From positions 5,202,501 through 5,266,500 of the forward strand of contig NZ_CP021112.1 in NCBI RefSeq assembly GCF_002119765.1: a stretch of 64,000 nt of DNA, in the 5' to 3' direction. The position numbers and the translations under genes are program-made. The notes under the pieces were generated by a model that did not search any database, was not told the origin of the DNA, and saw only the letters and a list, made by a program, of their open reading frames with translations. This stretch comes from Pseudorhodoplanes sinuspersici (GTDB lineage: Bacteria > Pseudomonadota > Alphaproteobacteria > Rhizobiales > Xanthobacteraceae). Positions 32,463 to 41,655 of the stretch are shown piece by piece (position 1 is the stretch's first letter; every line of letters begins with the position of its first letter).

Positions 32463-33857
32463 ATGGCCCTGACACGCACGCAGATGAACGATCGGGCGAA
32501 AGCAGGCAGCATCGAGGAAACGATCGCCGATACGCTGGACCGCTGCGAGCGCAGCCAGTCGGAGCTCAATGCTTTTGCCCGCATTGATCGCGACGGTGCA
32601 CTCGCGACTGCGCGCAAACTTGACGCGGGCGAACAATCGGGAAAACTCGCCGGCATTCCGATCAGCGTGAAGGACATTCTCAATGTCGGCGGTCTGCCGA
32701 CCCATTGGGGATCGCGGCTGATGCAGGATGCAGCGCCTGCCGCGGCCGATACGGTCGCCGTCGCGCGTCTCCGCGCCGCCGGTGCCGTCATCATCGGCAA
32801 GAGCACGACGACAGAATTCGCGCACACCATGATGGGCTCCTCGCCCCACACCGGCCTGACCGTCAATCCCTGGAATGCCGACATAACATGCGGCGGATCG
32901 AGCTGCGGCGGCGGCGTCTCCGTCGCCGCGGGCCTCGTTCGCATGGCACTGACCACCGACGCCGGCGCATCGACACGCTTGCCGGCGGCCTGCACCGGCG
33001 TTCTCGGATTGAAGCCGACCCTCGGCCGCATCCCGCATGATCTCGTGCCGGAAGGCTTTGCCAATTTCATTCATCTCGGCGCTATCACCCGCAACGTCGC
33101 GGACATGGCGCTCGCCCTTGAGGCGATGGCGGGACCAGCATCGAGCGATCCGCATTCGCTCGCCGTGCCGCCGATCGACACCTCGCGCATCAACGCCCAG
33201 GCCGGAAATCTTGCGGGCAAACGCATCGGCCTGCTCATGCAGGTCGGCAACGCCCGCATCAGCCGCACGATGACGGACACGATACGGCGCGTGGCCAAGT
33301 CCTTTGAAGACTTCGGCGCTTCCGTCGCGGAGATCGACTGGACGATCGACAACCCCGAGCCGACCTGGCGCATCCTGCAGCAATCGAACTGGGCGGCGCG
33401 GCTGGGCAAGACCATCGACGAGGTCGAGAGCAAGATCGAGCCAAGCCTGACCGAAGGCGTGCGCATCGGCCTGTCTTATTCCGGTCAGGATCTCCAGGGC
33501 GCTCTCAATCGCCGCACCGCCATTTTCCGGCATGTGCAGAAACTGTTTGAAGGCTTCGACTTCCTTCTGACGCCGGTAATGAGCCGCGAACCGCTGGATG
33601 CGCTGCACAAGCCGCTCGACCCGATCAGCATCGACGGCGAGGTGGTCGGCGACATGCGGCGCGAATGGACGCCCTATCTCAATCTTTTCGACCTGAGCGG
33701 ACATCCCGCCATCAGCGTGCCGGCCGGATTGTCGGACAGCGGCGTTCCGCTGGCCTTCCAGCTCGTCGCCCCCTGGTATGCGGAAGAAAGATTGCTGTCG
33801 GCCGTCGCTTTCTATGAGCAGCAGCATCCCTGGCCACTTCTCGACGCCCGTTCGTGA
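32463..33857 (+). CDS. Amidase-signature family hydrolase
   Basis: 464 residues from ATG at 32463 (a TTG at 32442 is possible). The Ser-cisSer-Lys triad is visible: K70 in GIPISVKDI, S147 in GGSSCGGG and nucleophile S170 in TTDAGASTRLPAA. The usual GGSSGGS loop reads GGSSCGGG here, with a cysteine after the cis-serine. It hydrolyses an amide to acid and ammonia or amine. Placed before a molybdenum hydroxylase operon and behind a MarR-type site, it may open an aromatic amide before ring hydroxylation (inferred). Hydrazide, carbamate or acylated amine substrates are alternatives. Confidence 0.87.
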   Translation: MALTRTQMNDRAKAGSIEETIADTLDRCERSQSELNAFARIDRDGALATARKLDAGEQSGKLAGIPISVKDILNVGGLPTHWGSRLMQDAAPAAADTVAVARLRAAGAVIIGKSTTTEFAHTMMGSSPHTGLTVNPWNADITCGGSSCGGGVSVAAGLVRMALTTDAGASTRLPAACTGVLGLKPTLGRIPHDLVPEGFANFIHLGAITRNVADMALALEAMAGPASSDPHSLAVPPIDTSRINAQAGNLAGKRIGLLMQVGNARISRTMTDTIRRVAKSFEDFGASVAEIDWTIDNPEPTWRILQQSNWAARLGKTIDEVESKIEPSLTEGVRIGLSYSGQDLQGALNRRTAIFRHVQKLFEGFDFLLTPVMSREPLDALHKPLDPISIDGEVVGDMRREWTPYLNLFDLSGHPAISVPAGLSDSGVPLAFQLVAPWYAEERLLSAVAFYEQQHPWPLLDARS

Positions 33858-33892
33858 GGTAAGCTATCGACCCGTTCAAGAGCGCAAAGCAG

Positions 33893-36256
33893 ATGACACA
33901 CGATAATGATGGCGAAGGCATCGGCGCACGCGTCCCGCGAAAGGAAGATGATCGGCACTTGCATGGCCGCGGTCAGTTTACCGGTGACATTCGTTTGCCG
34001 GGCATGCGCGAGGTCGCCTTCCTCCGCAGTCCGGTCGCGCATGCGCTGATCACCCGGCAGAGCAAGCCGCAAGGCTATGAAGACAGTGTCTTCTTCCACG
34101 GCGACCTTGCCGGCGTCTTGCCGATCACCACACGCTCATCCATTCCCGGCTATAAAGTCTCGGACTATCCCGCACTCGCAACCGGACGTGTCCGCTTTGT
34201 CGGAGAACTGGTTGCGATGTGCGTGGCGAGCAACCGCGCAGCCGCCGAAGATCTCTGCGAGCTGGTCGACGTCGATTACGACGAACTGCCGGTCATTGCC
34301 TCCAGCACCGCCGGCCGCCAGCGCGATGCGGCGCTCCTGCATCGCGAATGGGGCGACAATCTCTTCCTCGAAACCAGTTTCGATCGCGGCATGGACAGTG
34401 TCGCCAAGACCGCGCCCGTCGCCGTCGAGCTCGACTTGTCGACCGCCCGTCAGGTGATGCACCCGATGGAGGGCAAGGGCCTCGTGGTGTGGTGGGATCA
34501 CCGCGCTGGCCAGCTTGTCGTGCATACATCGACGCAGGTGCCGCATCTGATCCGCATCGGTCTCGCCGAATGCCTCGGCATTCCGCAAGCGATCGTGCGG
34601 GTGGCGCCGCCCGATGTCGGCGGCGGCTTCGGCTATAAATGCATGTTGATGCCGGAAGAGATTGCAGTTGCCTGGCTTGCATTGACGCAGAAGCAGCCGT
34701 TCCGCTGGATCGAGGACCGCCGCGAACATCTGACGGCGGGCGCCAATGCGCGACAGCACGAATACAAGCTCAAGGCTTATGCGGATGAGCGCGGGCGCCT
34801 GCTCGGCCTTGATGCGGAAGTGGCGGTCGATTGCGGCGCCTATTCCGTGTGGCCGTTCTCGGCTTGCCTTGAAGCCGCGCAGGCCGGCGGCAATCTGCCC
34901 GGCCCTTATGATCTTAAATCCTATCGCTGCAAGACCTATTCGGTTGCGACCAACAAGCCGCCCTTCGCACCTTACCGCGGCGTCGCGCGTCCCGGTGTCT
35001 GCTTCGCCATCGAACTGACGATCGATGCCATCGCCAAGGCCGTCGGACGCGAGGCGTGGGAGGTCCGCATGGAGAATCTGGTGGCAGCGGCGGCGATGCC
35101 CTACACCAACATCACCAACAAGCACTACGACAGCGGCGACTATCCGGCTTCCCTTCTGGAAGTGAAGCGCATGATCGACTTCGATGCGCGGCGCAAACTG
35201 CCGGCGCGGGACGAGAAAGGCCGCTATCTCGGCATCGGCTTTGCGACCTATACCGAACAATCGGCGCATGGAACGAAAGTCTTCGCCGCCTGGGGGCTGC
35301 CGCTCGTGCCCGGCTTCGATCAGGCGCATGTCAAGCTCACGCCCGATGGCGCGCTCGAGGTGAAGGCTGGCATTCACACGATCGGACAGGGCCTCGAAAC
35401 AACACTGGCGCAAGTGGCACACGAGATGACGCGCGTGCCGTTGAAGGACATTCGCGTCACGCTCGGCGATACCGCAAACACCCCCTTCTCCACCGGCGCT
35501 TATGCCTCGCGCGGCATTGTGATGACCGGCGGCGCCGTCTCGCGCGCGGCCGATATGGTCGCCGTGCGGATCAAGGCCATCGCCGCGCATCTGCTGCAGG
35601 TCAAGGCCGACGACGTCACCTTCCGCGAAGGCCGCATCTTCGCCGGCGCGGCGAGCGTTTCCTACGCCGACGTCGGCCGCGCCTGGTATATCCGGCCCGA
35701 TGAATTGCCCGACAATGTCGACCGCTCCGGCCTTGAAGCCACCGCTGCCTACAAGCCAGAAACCGACAACGGCGTGTTCTCTTATGCCAGCCACGCGGCC
35801 TATGTCGCTGTTGATGCGCAGACCGGGCTTGTCGAAATTCTGGATTACGCCATCGTCGAGGATTGTGGACGCATGGTGAACCCGATGGTCGTCGAAGGGC
35901 AGACCTTCGGCGGCGCCGCGCAAGGCGTCGGCACCGCGCTGTTCGAGGAAAGCCCCTATGACGATAACGGCCAGCCGCTGGCATCGACCTTGATCGATTA
36001 TCTGCTGCCCGGCCCGACCGAATTGCCGCGTTTTCGCATCCATCACATGGAAACGCTGTCGCCCTATTCGGCGCACGGCGTCAAGGGCGTCGGTGAAGGC
36101 GGCGCCATCGCGCCATCCGCCGCGATTGTCAACGCGATCAACGATGCATTGTCGCCGTTGAACGCCGTGCTGCGCGACATTCCGGCGACGCCGGAACGCA
36201 TCCTGCATGCGATTGCCGCGGCCAAACCCAGCGCCCCCGAAAAGGATGCGGCATGA
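33893..36256 (+). CDS. Molybdenum hydroxylase large (molybdopterin) subunit
   Basis: 787 residues, standard length for the CoxL/aldehyde-oxidase branch. PRKEDDRHLHGRGQFTGDI start, molybdopterin loops GGGFGYK near 242, YRGVARP near 360, and the catalytic-glutamate motif KGVGEGG near 735. The CO dehydrogenase active-site loop (AYRCSFR) is absent, so it is not a CO oxidiser. It differs from the large subunit encoded at 8270 in the YRGVARP motif and in having no C-terminal CoxG-like domain. Begins 35 nt after the amidase and overlaps the FAD subunit by 4 bp. Confidence 0.88.
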   Translation: MTHDNDGEGIGARVPRKEDDRHLHGRGQFTGDIRLPGMREVAFLRSPVAHALITRQSKPQGYEDSVFFHGDLAGVLPITTRSSIPGYKVSDYPALATGRVRFVGELVAMCVASNRAAAEDLCELVDVDYDELPVIASSTAGRQRDAALLHREWGDNLFLETSFDRGMDSVAKTAPVAVELDLSTARQVMHPMEGKGLVVWWDHRAGQLVVHTSTQVPHLIRIGLAECLGIPQAIVRVAPPDVGGGFGYKCMLMPEEIAVAWLALTQKQPFRWIEDRREHLTAGANARQHEYKLKAYADERGRLLGLDAEVAVDCGAYSVWPFSACLEAAQAGGNLPGPYDLKSYRCKTYSVATNKPPFAPYRGVARPGVCFAIELTIDAIAKAVGREAWEVRMENLVAAAAMPYTNITNKHYDSGDYPASLLEVKRMIDFDARRKLPARDEKGRYLGIGFATYTEQSAHGTKVFAAWGLPLVPGFDQAHVKLTPDGALEVKAGIHTIGQGLETTLAQVAHEMTRVPLKDIRVTLGDTANTPFSTGAYASRGIVMTGGAVSRAADMVAVRIKAIAAHLLQVKADDVTFREGRIFAGAASVSYADVGRAWYIRPDELPDNVDRSGLEATAAYKPETDNGVFSYASHAAYVAVDAQTGLVEILDYAIVEDCGRMVNPMVVEGQTFGGAAQGVGTALFEESPYDDNGQPLASTLIDYLLPGPTELPRFRIHHMETLSPYSAHGVKGVGEGGAIAPSAAIVNAINDALSPLNAVLRDIPATPERILHAIAAAKPSAPEKDAA

Positions 36257-37092
36257 AACCCGCAGCACTCGATTATGCTCGCGCGCGGACGCTGGACGAA
36301 GCTTCGGAATGGCTCGCCGCCGGCAATGGCGACGCCAAGGTTTTCGCCGGCGGCCAATCCATCGGGCCGATGCTGAATCTGCGTCTCGCCCGCCCCGGCA
36401 AGCTGATCGATATCCGGCACATCCCGCAATTGCGGGCGATCGAGACTGACAGCCGCATCACGTCCATTGGCGCAACCTGGACTCATGCCGAGATCGAAGA
36501 CGGCATGATCGAGGATCCGACGCGCGGCTTTCTTCCCTTTGTCGCGCGCGGCATCGCCTATCGCGCGGTCCGCAATCGCGGCACGATCGGCGGCAGCCTG
36601 TCGCATGCCGATCCCGCCGCCGACTGGGTGTCGACGATGGCCACGCTTGGCGCGACCATCGTCATCCACAATGCAAAATCGGGCGCGCGCCGCATCGCCG
36701 CCGACAGTTTCCTGCTCGGCGCCTTCACGCCGCAACTGGATGCAACCGAAATTCTCTGCGCGGTGGAAATTCCGCGTTCCTCGCCGGACATGCGCTGGGG
36801 CTATTACAAGGTGTGCCGCAAGACCGGCGAATTCGCCAAGGCCATTGGCGCCTGCGTCGCGGATGCAAGATCGGGGACCTATCGCGTTCTGGCCGGCGCG
36901 CTGAACGGCCGTCCGCTGCTTCTGCCGAAAACCTCCGAATGCTTGAAGCAGGACGGAGCGGAACAGGCTGCCACCGTTGTGCGCGACGAAATCGATCAGT
37001 TGCTCGCGCATCTCGATGCGGCGCATCGCCAGCAATTGACGGTAGCGGTCCAGCGCAGCCTCGCGCAACTAACGGACACGCGGAGTTCCTGA
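36253..37092 (+). CDS. Molybdenum hydroxylase FAD-binding (medium) subunit
   Basis: 279 residues; ATG overlaps the large-subunit stop. FAD motifs FAGGQSIGPMLNLRLARP near 34 and VRNRGTIGGSLSHADPAAD near 112. No iron-sulfur insertion. Ends 1 nt before the small-subunit ATG. Confidence 0.9.
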   Translation: MKPAALDYARARTLDEASEWLAAGNGDAKVFAGGQSIGPMLNLRLARPGKLIDIRHIPQLRAIETDSRITSIGATWTHAEIEDGMIEDPTRGFLPFVARGIAYRAVRNRGTIGGSLSHADPAADWVSTMATLGATIVIHNAKSGARRIAADSFLLGAFTPQLDATEILCAVEIPRSSPDMRWGYYKVCRKTGEFAKAIGACVADARSGTYRVLAGALNGRPLLLPKTSECLKQDGAEQAATVVRDEIDQLLAHLDAAHRQQLTVAVQRSLAQLTDTRSS

Positions 37093-37093
37093 C

Positions 37094-38248
37094 ATGCCGA
37101 CGACGATCGATGTCTCTCTCTCGGTCAACGGACAGCCGGTGCGGCGTCAGGCCGAGCCGCGCATGCAACTGCTGGAACTGCTGCGAGACGATCTGAATCT
37201 CACCGGCGCGCATGTCGGCTGCGAGCAAGGCGTCTGCGGCGCCTGCACCGTCATCGTCAACGGCAAGCCGCAGCGCTCCTGCATCAGCTATGTCGGCGAT
37301 GCCGACGGCTCTGCCGTGACCACCATCGAGGGGTTGGATAACGATCCGCTGATGAATGAATTGCGGGCGGCATTCACCAGACATCATGGCCTGCAATGCG
37401 GCTTCTGCACGCCGGGCATGCTGATCACCGCGCGCGATATCGTCACCCGTCTTGGCGATGTCTCGGCAGCCCGCATTCGCGAAGAACTGTCCGGCAATCT
37501 CTGCCGCTGCACCGGCTATGTCGGCATTGTCGAGGCGATCCAAGAAACCTGCGCCGGCAAAACGCCAGTTGCGGCGTCCGCCGCAATCGCAGCCAGCGGC
37601 GCGCGAACCGAAACATCGTCGTCGATCGCGGTGACAGAAACCGCCGCGCCGCCGCGCCCATCATCCACCCCCGCCACATCCGCTGCAGGCAAGCCGTCCC
37701 GGCAGGGCTGGACCTCGATCGAGCAGCGATTGCAACTGGTATCGGCACCCGCCGATGTCTGGGCCAAACTGGCGAATTTCCAGGAGGTGGCGCGCTGTCT
37801 TCCCGGTGCGGAAATCACCGCCATTGAGGGCGAGCACATCGAGGGCCGGATGCACATGGCGCTCGGCCCGATGAAGGTCGCCTTCAAGGGCGAAGGCCAA
37901 GTGCACCTTGATGCGGCAACGCATCAAGGCACGATGACCGGCCGCGGGCGCGACACCGGATCGGGATCTGCGGCAGAGGGTGAAGTGATCTGGCGCGTGC
38001 TGCCCGCAGACGACACGCACGCAACCGGCAGCACTTTGCTGGTCACGTTGTCCTGGCGCCTCAGCGGCCGGCTGGCGCAATTCAATCGCGCGGGTCTCGT
38101 GCAGGATATCGTGCAGCGCCTCGCCGCCGACTTCGCGGCCAATCTCGACAACGCGATGACCGGCGCGCCGGTCTCGTCATCGCAGGTGAAACCGATCAGC
38201 GTCTGGTCATTGCTCTGGTCGATCCTGAAGTCGCGCTTGAAGGGATAA
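37094..38248 (+). CDS. Molybdenum hydroxylase [2Fe-2S] subunit with fused C-terminal CoxG-like domain
   Basis: 384 residues, over twice the usual size. Residues 1-155 carry both clusters (GCEQGVCGACT...RSC; QCGFCT...LCRCTGY). A Pro/Ala/Ser/Thr linker (156-205) joins an SRPBCC/CoxG-like domain (205-365: APADVWAKLANFQEVARCLPG, MALGPMKVAFKGEG). The end SVWSLLWSILKSRLKG could form a membrane-binding amphipathic helix. In the first hydroxylase the same kind of domain is on the large subunit, so the two systems reached the same set of domains by different fusions. CoxG proteins link CO dehydrogenase to the membrane and its quinone pool; a similar role here is inferred. Confidence 0.87.
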   Translation: MPTTIDVSLSVNGQPVRRQAEPRMQLLELLRDDLNLTGAHVGCEQGVCGACTVIVNGKPQRSCISYVGDADGSAVTTIEGLDNDPLMNELRAAFTRHHGLQCGFCTPGMLITARDIVTRLGDVSAARIREELSGNLCRCTGYVGIVEAIQETCAGKTPVAASAAIAASGARTETSSSIAVTETAAPPRPSSTPATSAAGKPSRQGWTSIEQRLQLVSAPADVWAKLANFQEVARCLPGAEITAIEGEHIEGRMHMALGPMKVAFKGEGQVHLDAATHQGTMTGRGRDTGSGSAAEGEVIWRVLPADDTHATGSTLLVTLSWRLSGRLAQFNRAGLVQDIVQRLAADFAANLDNAMTGAPVSSSQVKPISVWSLLWSILKSRLKG

Positions 38249-38267
38249 CGCACGAATCTCTCTCGAC

Positions 38268-38303
38268 TTGCCCCGGCAATTGCGACGCAGCTTGCCGGGG
38301 CAA
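38268..38303. terminator. Hairpin after the second hydroxylase operon
   Basis: Perfect 12-bp arms TTGCCCCGGCAA / TTGCCGGGGCAA around a 12-nt loop, 20 nt after the operon's last stop. No T-tract. It may be a terminator or a dispersed palindrome. Confidence 0.5.
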
Positions 38304-38395
38304 TCGTCCACGACAAGATCGATGACTCTGAATTAATGTCGCTCGACATTATACCGCTTCCAGTAACTGATCAGCGGCCAGACTGAACCGAAGCA

Positions 38396-39442
38396 ATGGA
38401 AGCGCCCGTCCACGAACGGGCATTTCTTTTGGATGGACGGATCGTGCTTCGGCTTCTTCGGATCGTAATCGCGGCTTGCATAACAGTCAGCGCGATTTGC
38501 TACGTTGCATTCAAATTCAGCCCCTGGCCATCGGCGATGCTCGTTCGCCTGCCCTTCGATTGGGAGGCGAGAAAAATGGCACAAGCGCTTGAAAAACATG
38601 TCCCGAAAGATGTGTCGGCGCATCTCGACATTCCATATGACGCCTCCGACGACGACGCGACGCTGGATGTCTTCTATCCGTCGCGCATCGAGGGAAGCGA
38701 CATAACCTTGCCAACGATCGTGTGGATTCACGGCGGCGCGTGGGTCTCGGGCAACAAGAATTACGTTGCAAATTATCTCAGGATACTCGCAGCACGCGGC
38801 TACACGACCGTCGGCGTCGGTTATTCGTTAGCACCGGACGCGACCTATCCGACACCCGTCAGACAGGCGAACGCGGCCCTTGGCTATCTGACGAAGAATG
38901 CAAAGTCGCTTCATATCGACAGCGGGACATTGTTCCTGGCGGGAGACTCGGCCGGAGCGCAGATCGCGGCACAACTCGCCAATATCATCAGCGTTGCATC
39001 TTATGCCGCGGATATTGGCATCATGCCAACCATACAACGATCCCAATTGCGCGGGGTGCTGCTCTATTGCGGCGCTTACGACATTGCCAAAATCGATCTC
39101 GACGGCCGTTTCAGCGACTTCCTGCGGACAGTCCTGTGGTCGTATCTTGGCACCAAGGATTTCATCCATGACCCACGATCGGCGCAGGCCTCGGTGGAAA
39201 GGCATGTCACGCCGGCGTTTCCTCCGACGTTCATCACGGCCGGTAACGATGATCCGCTGAGGGCACAATCACGCGAGATGGCGAAGGCTGTGGCGAGCCA
39301 GGGCGTCTATGTCGACAGCCTGTTTTATCCGGACGATCATAAGCCGCCGCTTCCACACGAATACCAGTTCAACCTCGACAATGCCGCTGGCCAGACCGCT
39401 TTGGAAAGGTCGCTGCAATTCCTTGCACGGCAGACCCAATAA
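38396..39442 (+). CDS. Alpha/beta hydrolase (HSL/carboxylesterase type), N-terminally anchored
   Basis: 348 residues. A hydrophobic segment near residues 18-40 (IVIAACITVSAICYVAF) suggests a membrane anchor or uncleaved signal. Oxyanion motif HGGAW near 112 and nucleophile elbow GDSAG (S near 185) mark the hormone-sensitive-lipase-like esterases. A late Asp and His (ITAGNDDPL, YPDDHK) complete the triad. No clear operon partner; convergent with the marC-type gene. Confidence 0.82.
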   Translation: MEAPVHERAFLLDGRIVLRLLRIVIAACITVSAICYVAFKFSPWPSAMLVRLPFDWEARKMAQALEKHVPKDVSAHLDIPYDASDDDATLDVFYPSRIEGSDITLPTIVWIHGGAWVSGNKNYVANYLRILAARGYTTVGVGYSLAPDATYPTPVRQANAALGYLTKNAKSLHIDSGTLFLAGDSAGAQIAAQLANIISVASYAADIGIMPTIQRSQLRGVLLYCGAYDIAKIDLDGRFSDFLRTVLWSYLGTKDFIHDPRSAQASVERHVTPAFPPTFITAGNDDPLRAQSREMAKAVASQGVYVDSLFYPDDHKPPLPHEYQFNLDNAAGQTALERSLQFLARQTQ

Positions 39443-39456
39443 TAGGCCATGCGTAT

Positions 39457-40110
39457 CTACCCAGCCGCGATCAGCGCCCGGATGCCGGTCCACAAAATCT
39501 GGATGCCGATGCAAAGCAGGATGAAAGCGGAAAGCCGCACCACGACGTTGGTGCCGCTCCGGCCCAACAGGGCGATCACGCTTTCGGCCGAGCGGTAGCA
39601 GACAAACACCGTCAGCGCGATCGCGAGAATGCCGGTGATCGCTGCACCGGACAACGCCACCCATTGCTCCCAGTCATGAACGCCGGACGGCCGCTGGCTG
39701 CCGAGCGCAATCGCCACCGAAATGCCGCCCGGACCGACGGTCAGCGGCATGGTCAGCGGGTAGAATGAATCGATCGGCGTCCCCTGCTTTTCCGCCTTGG
39801 CGGCACGCTGGTCGTCCGAATCGACGCCGCTTTGCAAAAGCTTCCAGCCGAACGCCGCCACCACCAGCCCGCCGGCGATGCGCACCACCGGCAGCGTAAT
39901 GCCGAAAAACACCAGAAGATGCGAGCCGATAAACATCGAGCCGGCCAGAAGAAAAATGCTGTTGATCCCCACACGCCATGCCAGCGTGTTGCGCTCGGCC
40001 TCCGTGCAGCCCGCGGTCAGCCCGAGGAAGATCGGCGCGCTGCCGACCGGATTGATGATCGGAAACAATCCGGCATAGACCAAGAGAAAGGCATTTATGA
40101 CGTCAGACAT
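39457..40110 (-). CDS. MarC-family integral membrane protein
   Basis: 217 residues from ATG at 40110 (a TTG four codons upstream is less likely). Six hydrophobic segments, with the family motif YAGLFPIINPVGSAPIFLGL at the N-terminus and FYPLTMPLTVGPGGISVAIA in the second half. The transported substrate of MarC proteins is not established; the early link to antibiotic resistance was not upheld. Confidence 0.9.
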   Translation of the reverse strand: MSDVINAFLLVYAGLFPIINPVGSAPIFLGLTAGCTEAERNTLAWRVGINSIFLLAGSMFIGSHLLVFFGITLPVVRIAGGLVVAAFGWKLLQSGVDSDDQRAAKAEKQGTPIDSFYPLTMPLTVGPGGISVAIALGSQRPSGVHDWEQWVALSGAAITGILAIALTVFVCYRSAESVIALLGRSGTNVVVRLSAFILLCIGIQILWTGIRALIAAG

Positions 40111-40309
40111 GGGGGAATCCAAAAGAACACTTGGTGCCGTCGAGGAACGGCATTCAAGGACGCAAGCTTATCACGGCATAAGCAGGAATATCCTAAAGCC
40201 CATCGTCAAAAATAGCCTGCGTCAATTGACGCTGCTCGCCGCCGGCACATAATGGCATCGCCACTGCGATTCAGCCGTCCCGACCTGGATCCTTTGTCAA
40301 AGGCTCGCC

Positions 40310-40777
40310 ATGATCCTCCCCGATCTGCTCTGGCTCTGCACCGCGGCCTATGCCCTCCACGTCGTCGAGGAATACCAGTTGAACTGGCGCGACTGGGCGC
40401 GCGCGGTGATCAGGCTGCCGGTGCAGTGGACGGATTTCTACATCGTCAATGTGCTGGCCATTCTGCTCGGCATCGTCGCCGCCAACATCGTCCGCCAGCC
40501 GGCGCTGGCCCTCGCCTATCCCGCGCTGATGCTGATCAATGCCACCTTCTTCCATGTGCTGCCGATGCTGCTCACGCGCGGCCGCTATTCCCCGGGGGTT
40601 TTCACCGCGGTCGTGCTGTTCTATCCGCTCGGCATCGCCTGCTTTCATCGTGCCTTGTCGGTCGGTCTCGTTGGCTGGCGCGGTGTTTCGCTCGCCTTCG
40701 TCATCGGTGCGCTGTTGATGGCAAGCCCGGTCGTGCTGCTCAAGCTTAAGAGCAAGCCGTATTTCCGGCAGACCTGA
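40310..40777 (+). CDS. HXXEE-domain membrane protein
   Basis: 155 residues, four or five hydrophobic segments. The HVVEE sequence near residue 17 is the motif that names the HXXEE family, and FFHVLPMLLTRGRYSPG holds the second conserved histidine. Function unknown. Stands alone. Confidence 0.8.
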   Translation: MILPDLLWLCTAAYALHVVEEYQLNWRDWARAVIRLPVQWTDFYIVNVLAILLGIVAANIVRQPALALAYPALMLINATFFHVLPMLLTRGRYSPGVFTAVVLFYPLGIACFHRALSVGLVGWRGVSLAFVIGALLMASPVVLLKLKSKPYFRQT

Positions 40778-40865
40778 CATGCACCTCCGCAGCCCCTGCG
40801 AAACTGCCAACATATGGGCTGATCGCCGCAACCATTCAGTAACGCGCCGCGCCTAGCTTCGCCGG

Positions 40866-41450
40866 ATGGGCTCGGTCGTTCCTTTCCGGCGCAATCCGCC
40901 GCCGCCTGCACGCAAAGCTGCGCCGCGTGGCCGGCGCCTGCTCGGCATTCCGGTCAGCATCGTGTTTATCGGCGGCGTCATCGGCGCAGTCGTGCTGCTG
41001 CGGCCGCTGATCGATCCAAAGCCCACCGCGATGACTTCGCCGGTCACGGTGATCGACGGCGATTCCCTGCGCACCGGACCTGAGACCATCCGCATTCTCA
41101 ACATCGATGCGCCGGAGCTGCATCAGAGCTGCCGCGACGAACAGGGGCGCGAATGGCCCTGCGGCCGCGCGGCGCGCAGGCGTCTTGCCGAGTTGACGGC
41201 GAAAGGCGACGTTGCCTGCACATCGCAAGGCCGCGACCGCTTCGGCCGCACGCTCGCCACCTGCACGGCGAAGGGTGTCGACGACATTGGCGCCGTCATG
41301 GTGCGCGAGGGCCTTGCCGTGAATTTCGGCGGCGAGACCGGTCCCTATGCATCGATCGAGGATGATGCGCGCATTGCCAAACGCGGCCTGTGGCGCGGCA
41401 GCTTCGAGCGCCCGCAGGCCTGGCGCGATGCGCATCCGCGACAAAACTGA
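40866..41450 (+). CDS. Membrane-anchored thermonuclease-family (SNase) protein
   Basis: 194 residues. Basic start, one membrane segment near 28-46 (IPVSIVFIGGVIGAVVLL), then an SNase-like OB fold: VTVIDGDSLRTGPETIRILN, DAPEL and GRDRFGRTLATC. Probably a periplasm-facing, calcium-dependent nuclease or a nuclease-fold protein; activity not certain. Confidence 0.82.
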   Translation: MGSVVPFRRNPPPPARKAAPRGRRLLGIPVSIVFIGGVIGAVVLLRPLIDPKPTAMTSPVTVIDGDSLRTGPETIRILNIDAPELHQSCRDEQGREWPCGRAARRRLAELTAKGDVACTSQGRDRFGRTLATCTAKGVDDIGAVMVREGLAVNFGGETGPYASIEDDARIAKRGLWRGSFERPQAWRDAHPRQN

Positions 41451-41655
41451 CGCACACTTCGCGGCGGCGGCACTGAGCGAAGGCCTTTCTCGCGCGGCCT
41501 GCATCACCGATATCCGTTATCGTTCATCGGAATCATGATGGCGCGCTTTTCCGGCGCTGCAGAGCATTGTTTTCCTCGTTGCCCGGAACCTCCGCCGTCG
41601 CGGTCCGTTGACGCATGCGCCTTTTGATTTGTGACAATGCGAGGTCGGCACGCGA

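Noticed and set aside
34136-36268. 710-codon minus-strand frame opposite the second hydroxylase large subunit
   Set aside because: Same reasons: shadow of a strongly biased coding strand.
33893-38248. CO dehydrogenase (coxMSL) identity for the second hydroxylase
   Set aside because: The AYRCSFR active-site loop is absent, the gene order is L-M-S, and no coxDE genes are nearby.
38355-38375. Sixth copy of the MarR-type operator (AACTGATCAG) before the esterase
   Set aside because: Only ACTGATCA matches; both the left arm and the TATA core are missing.
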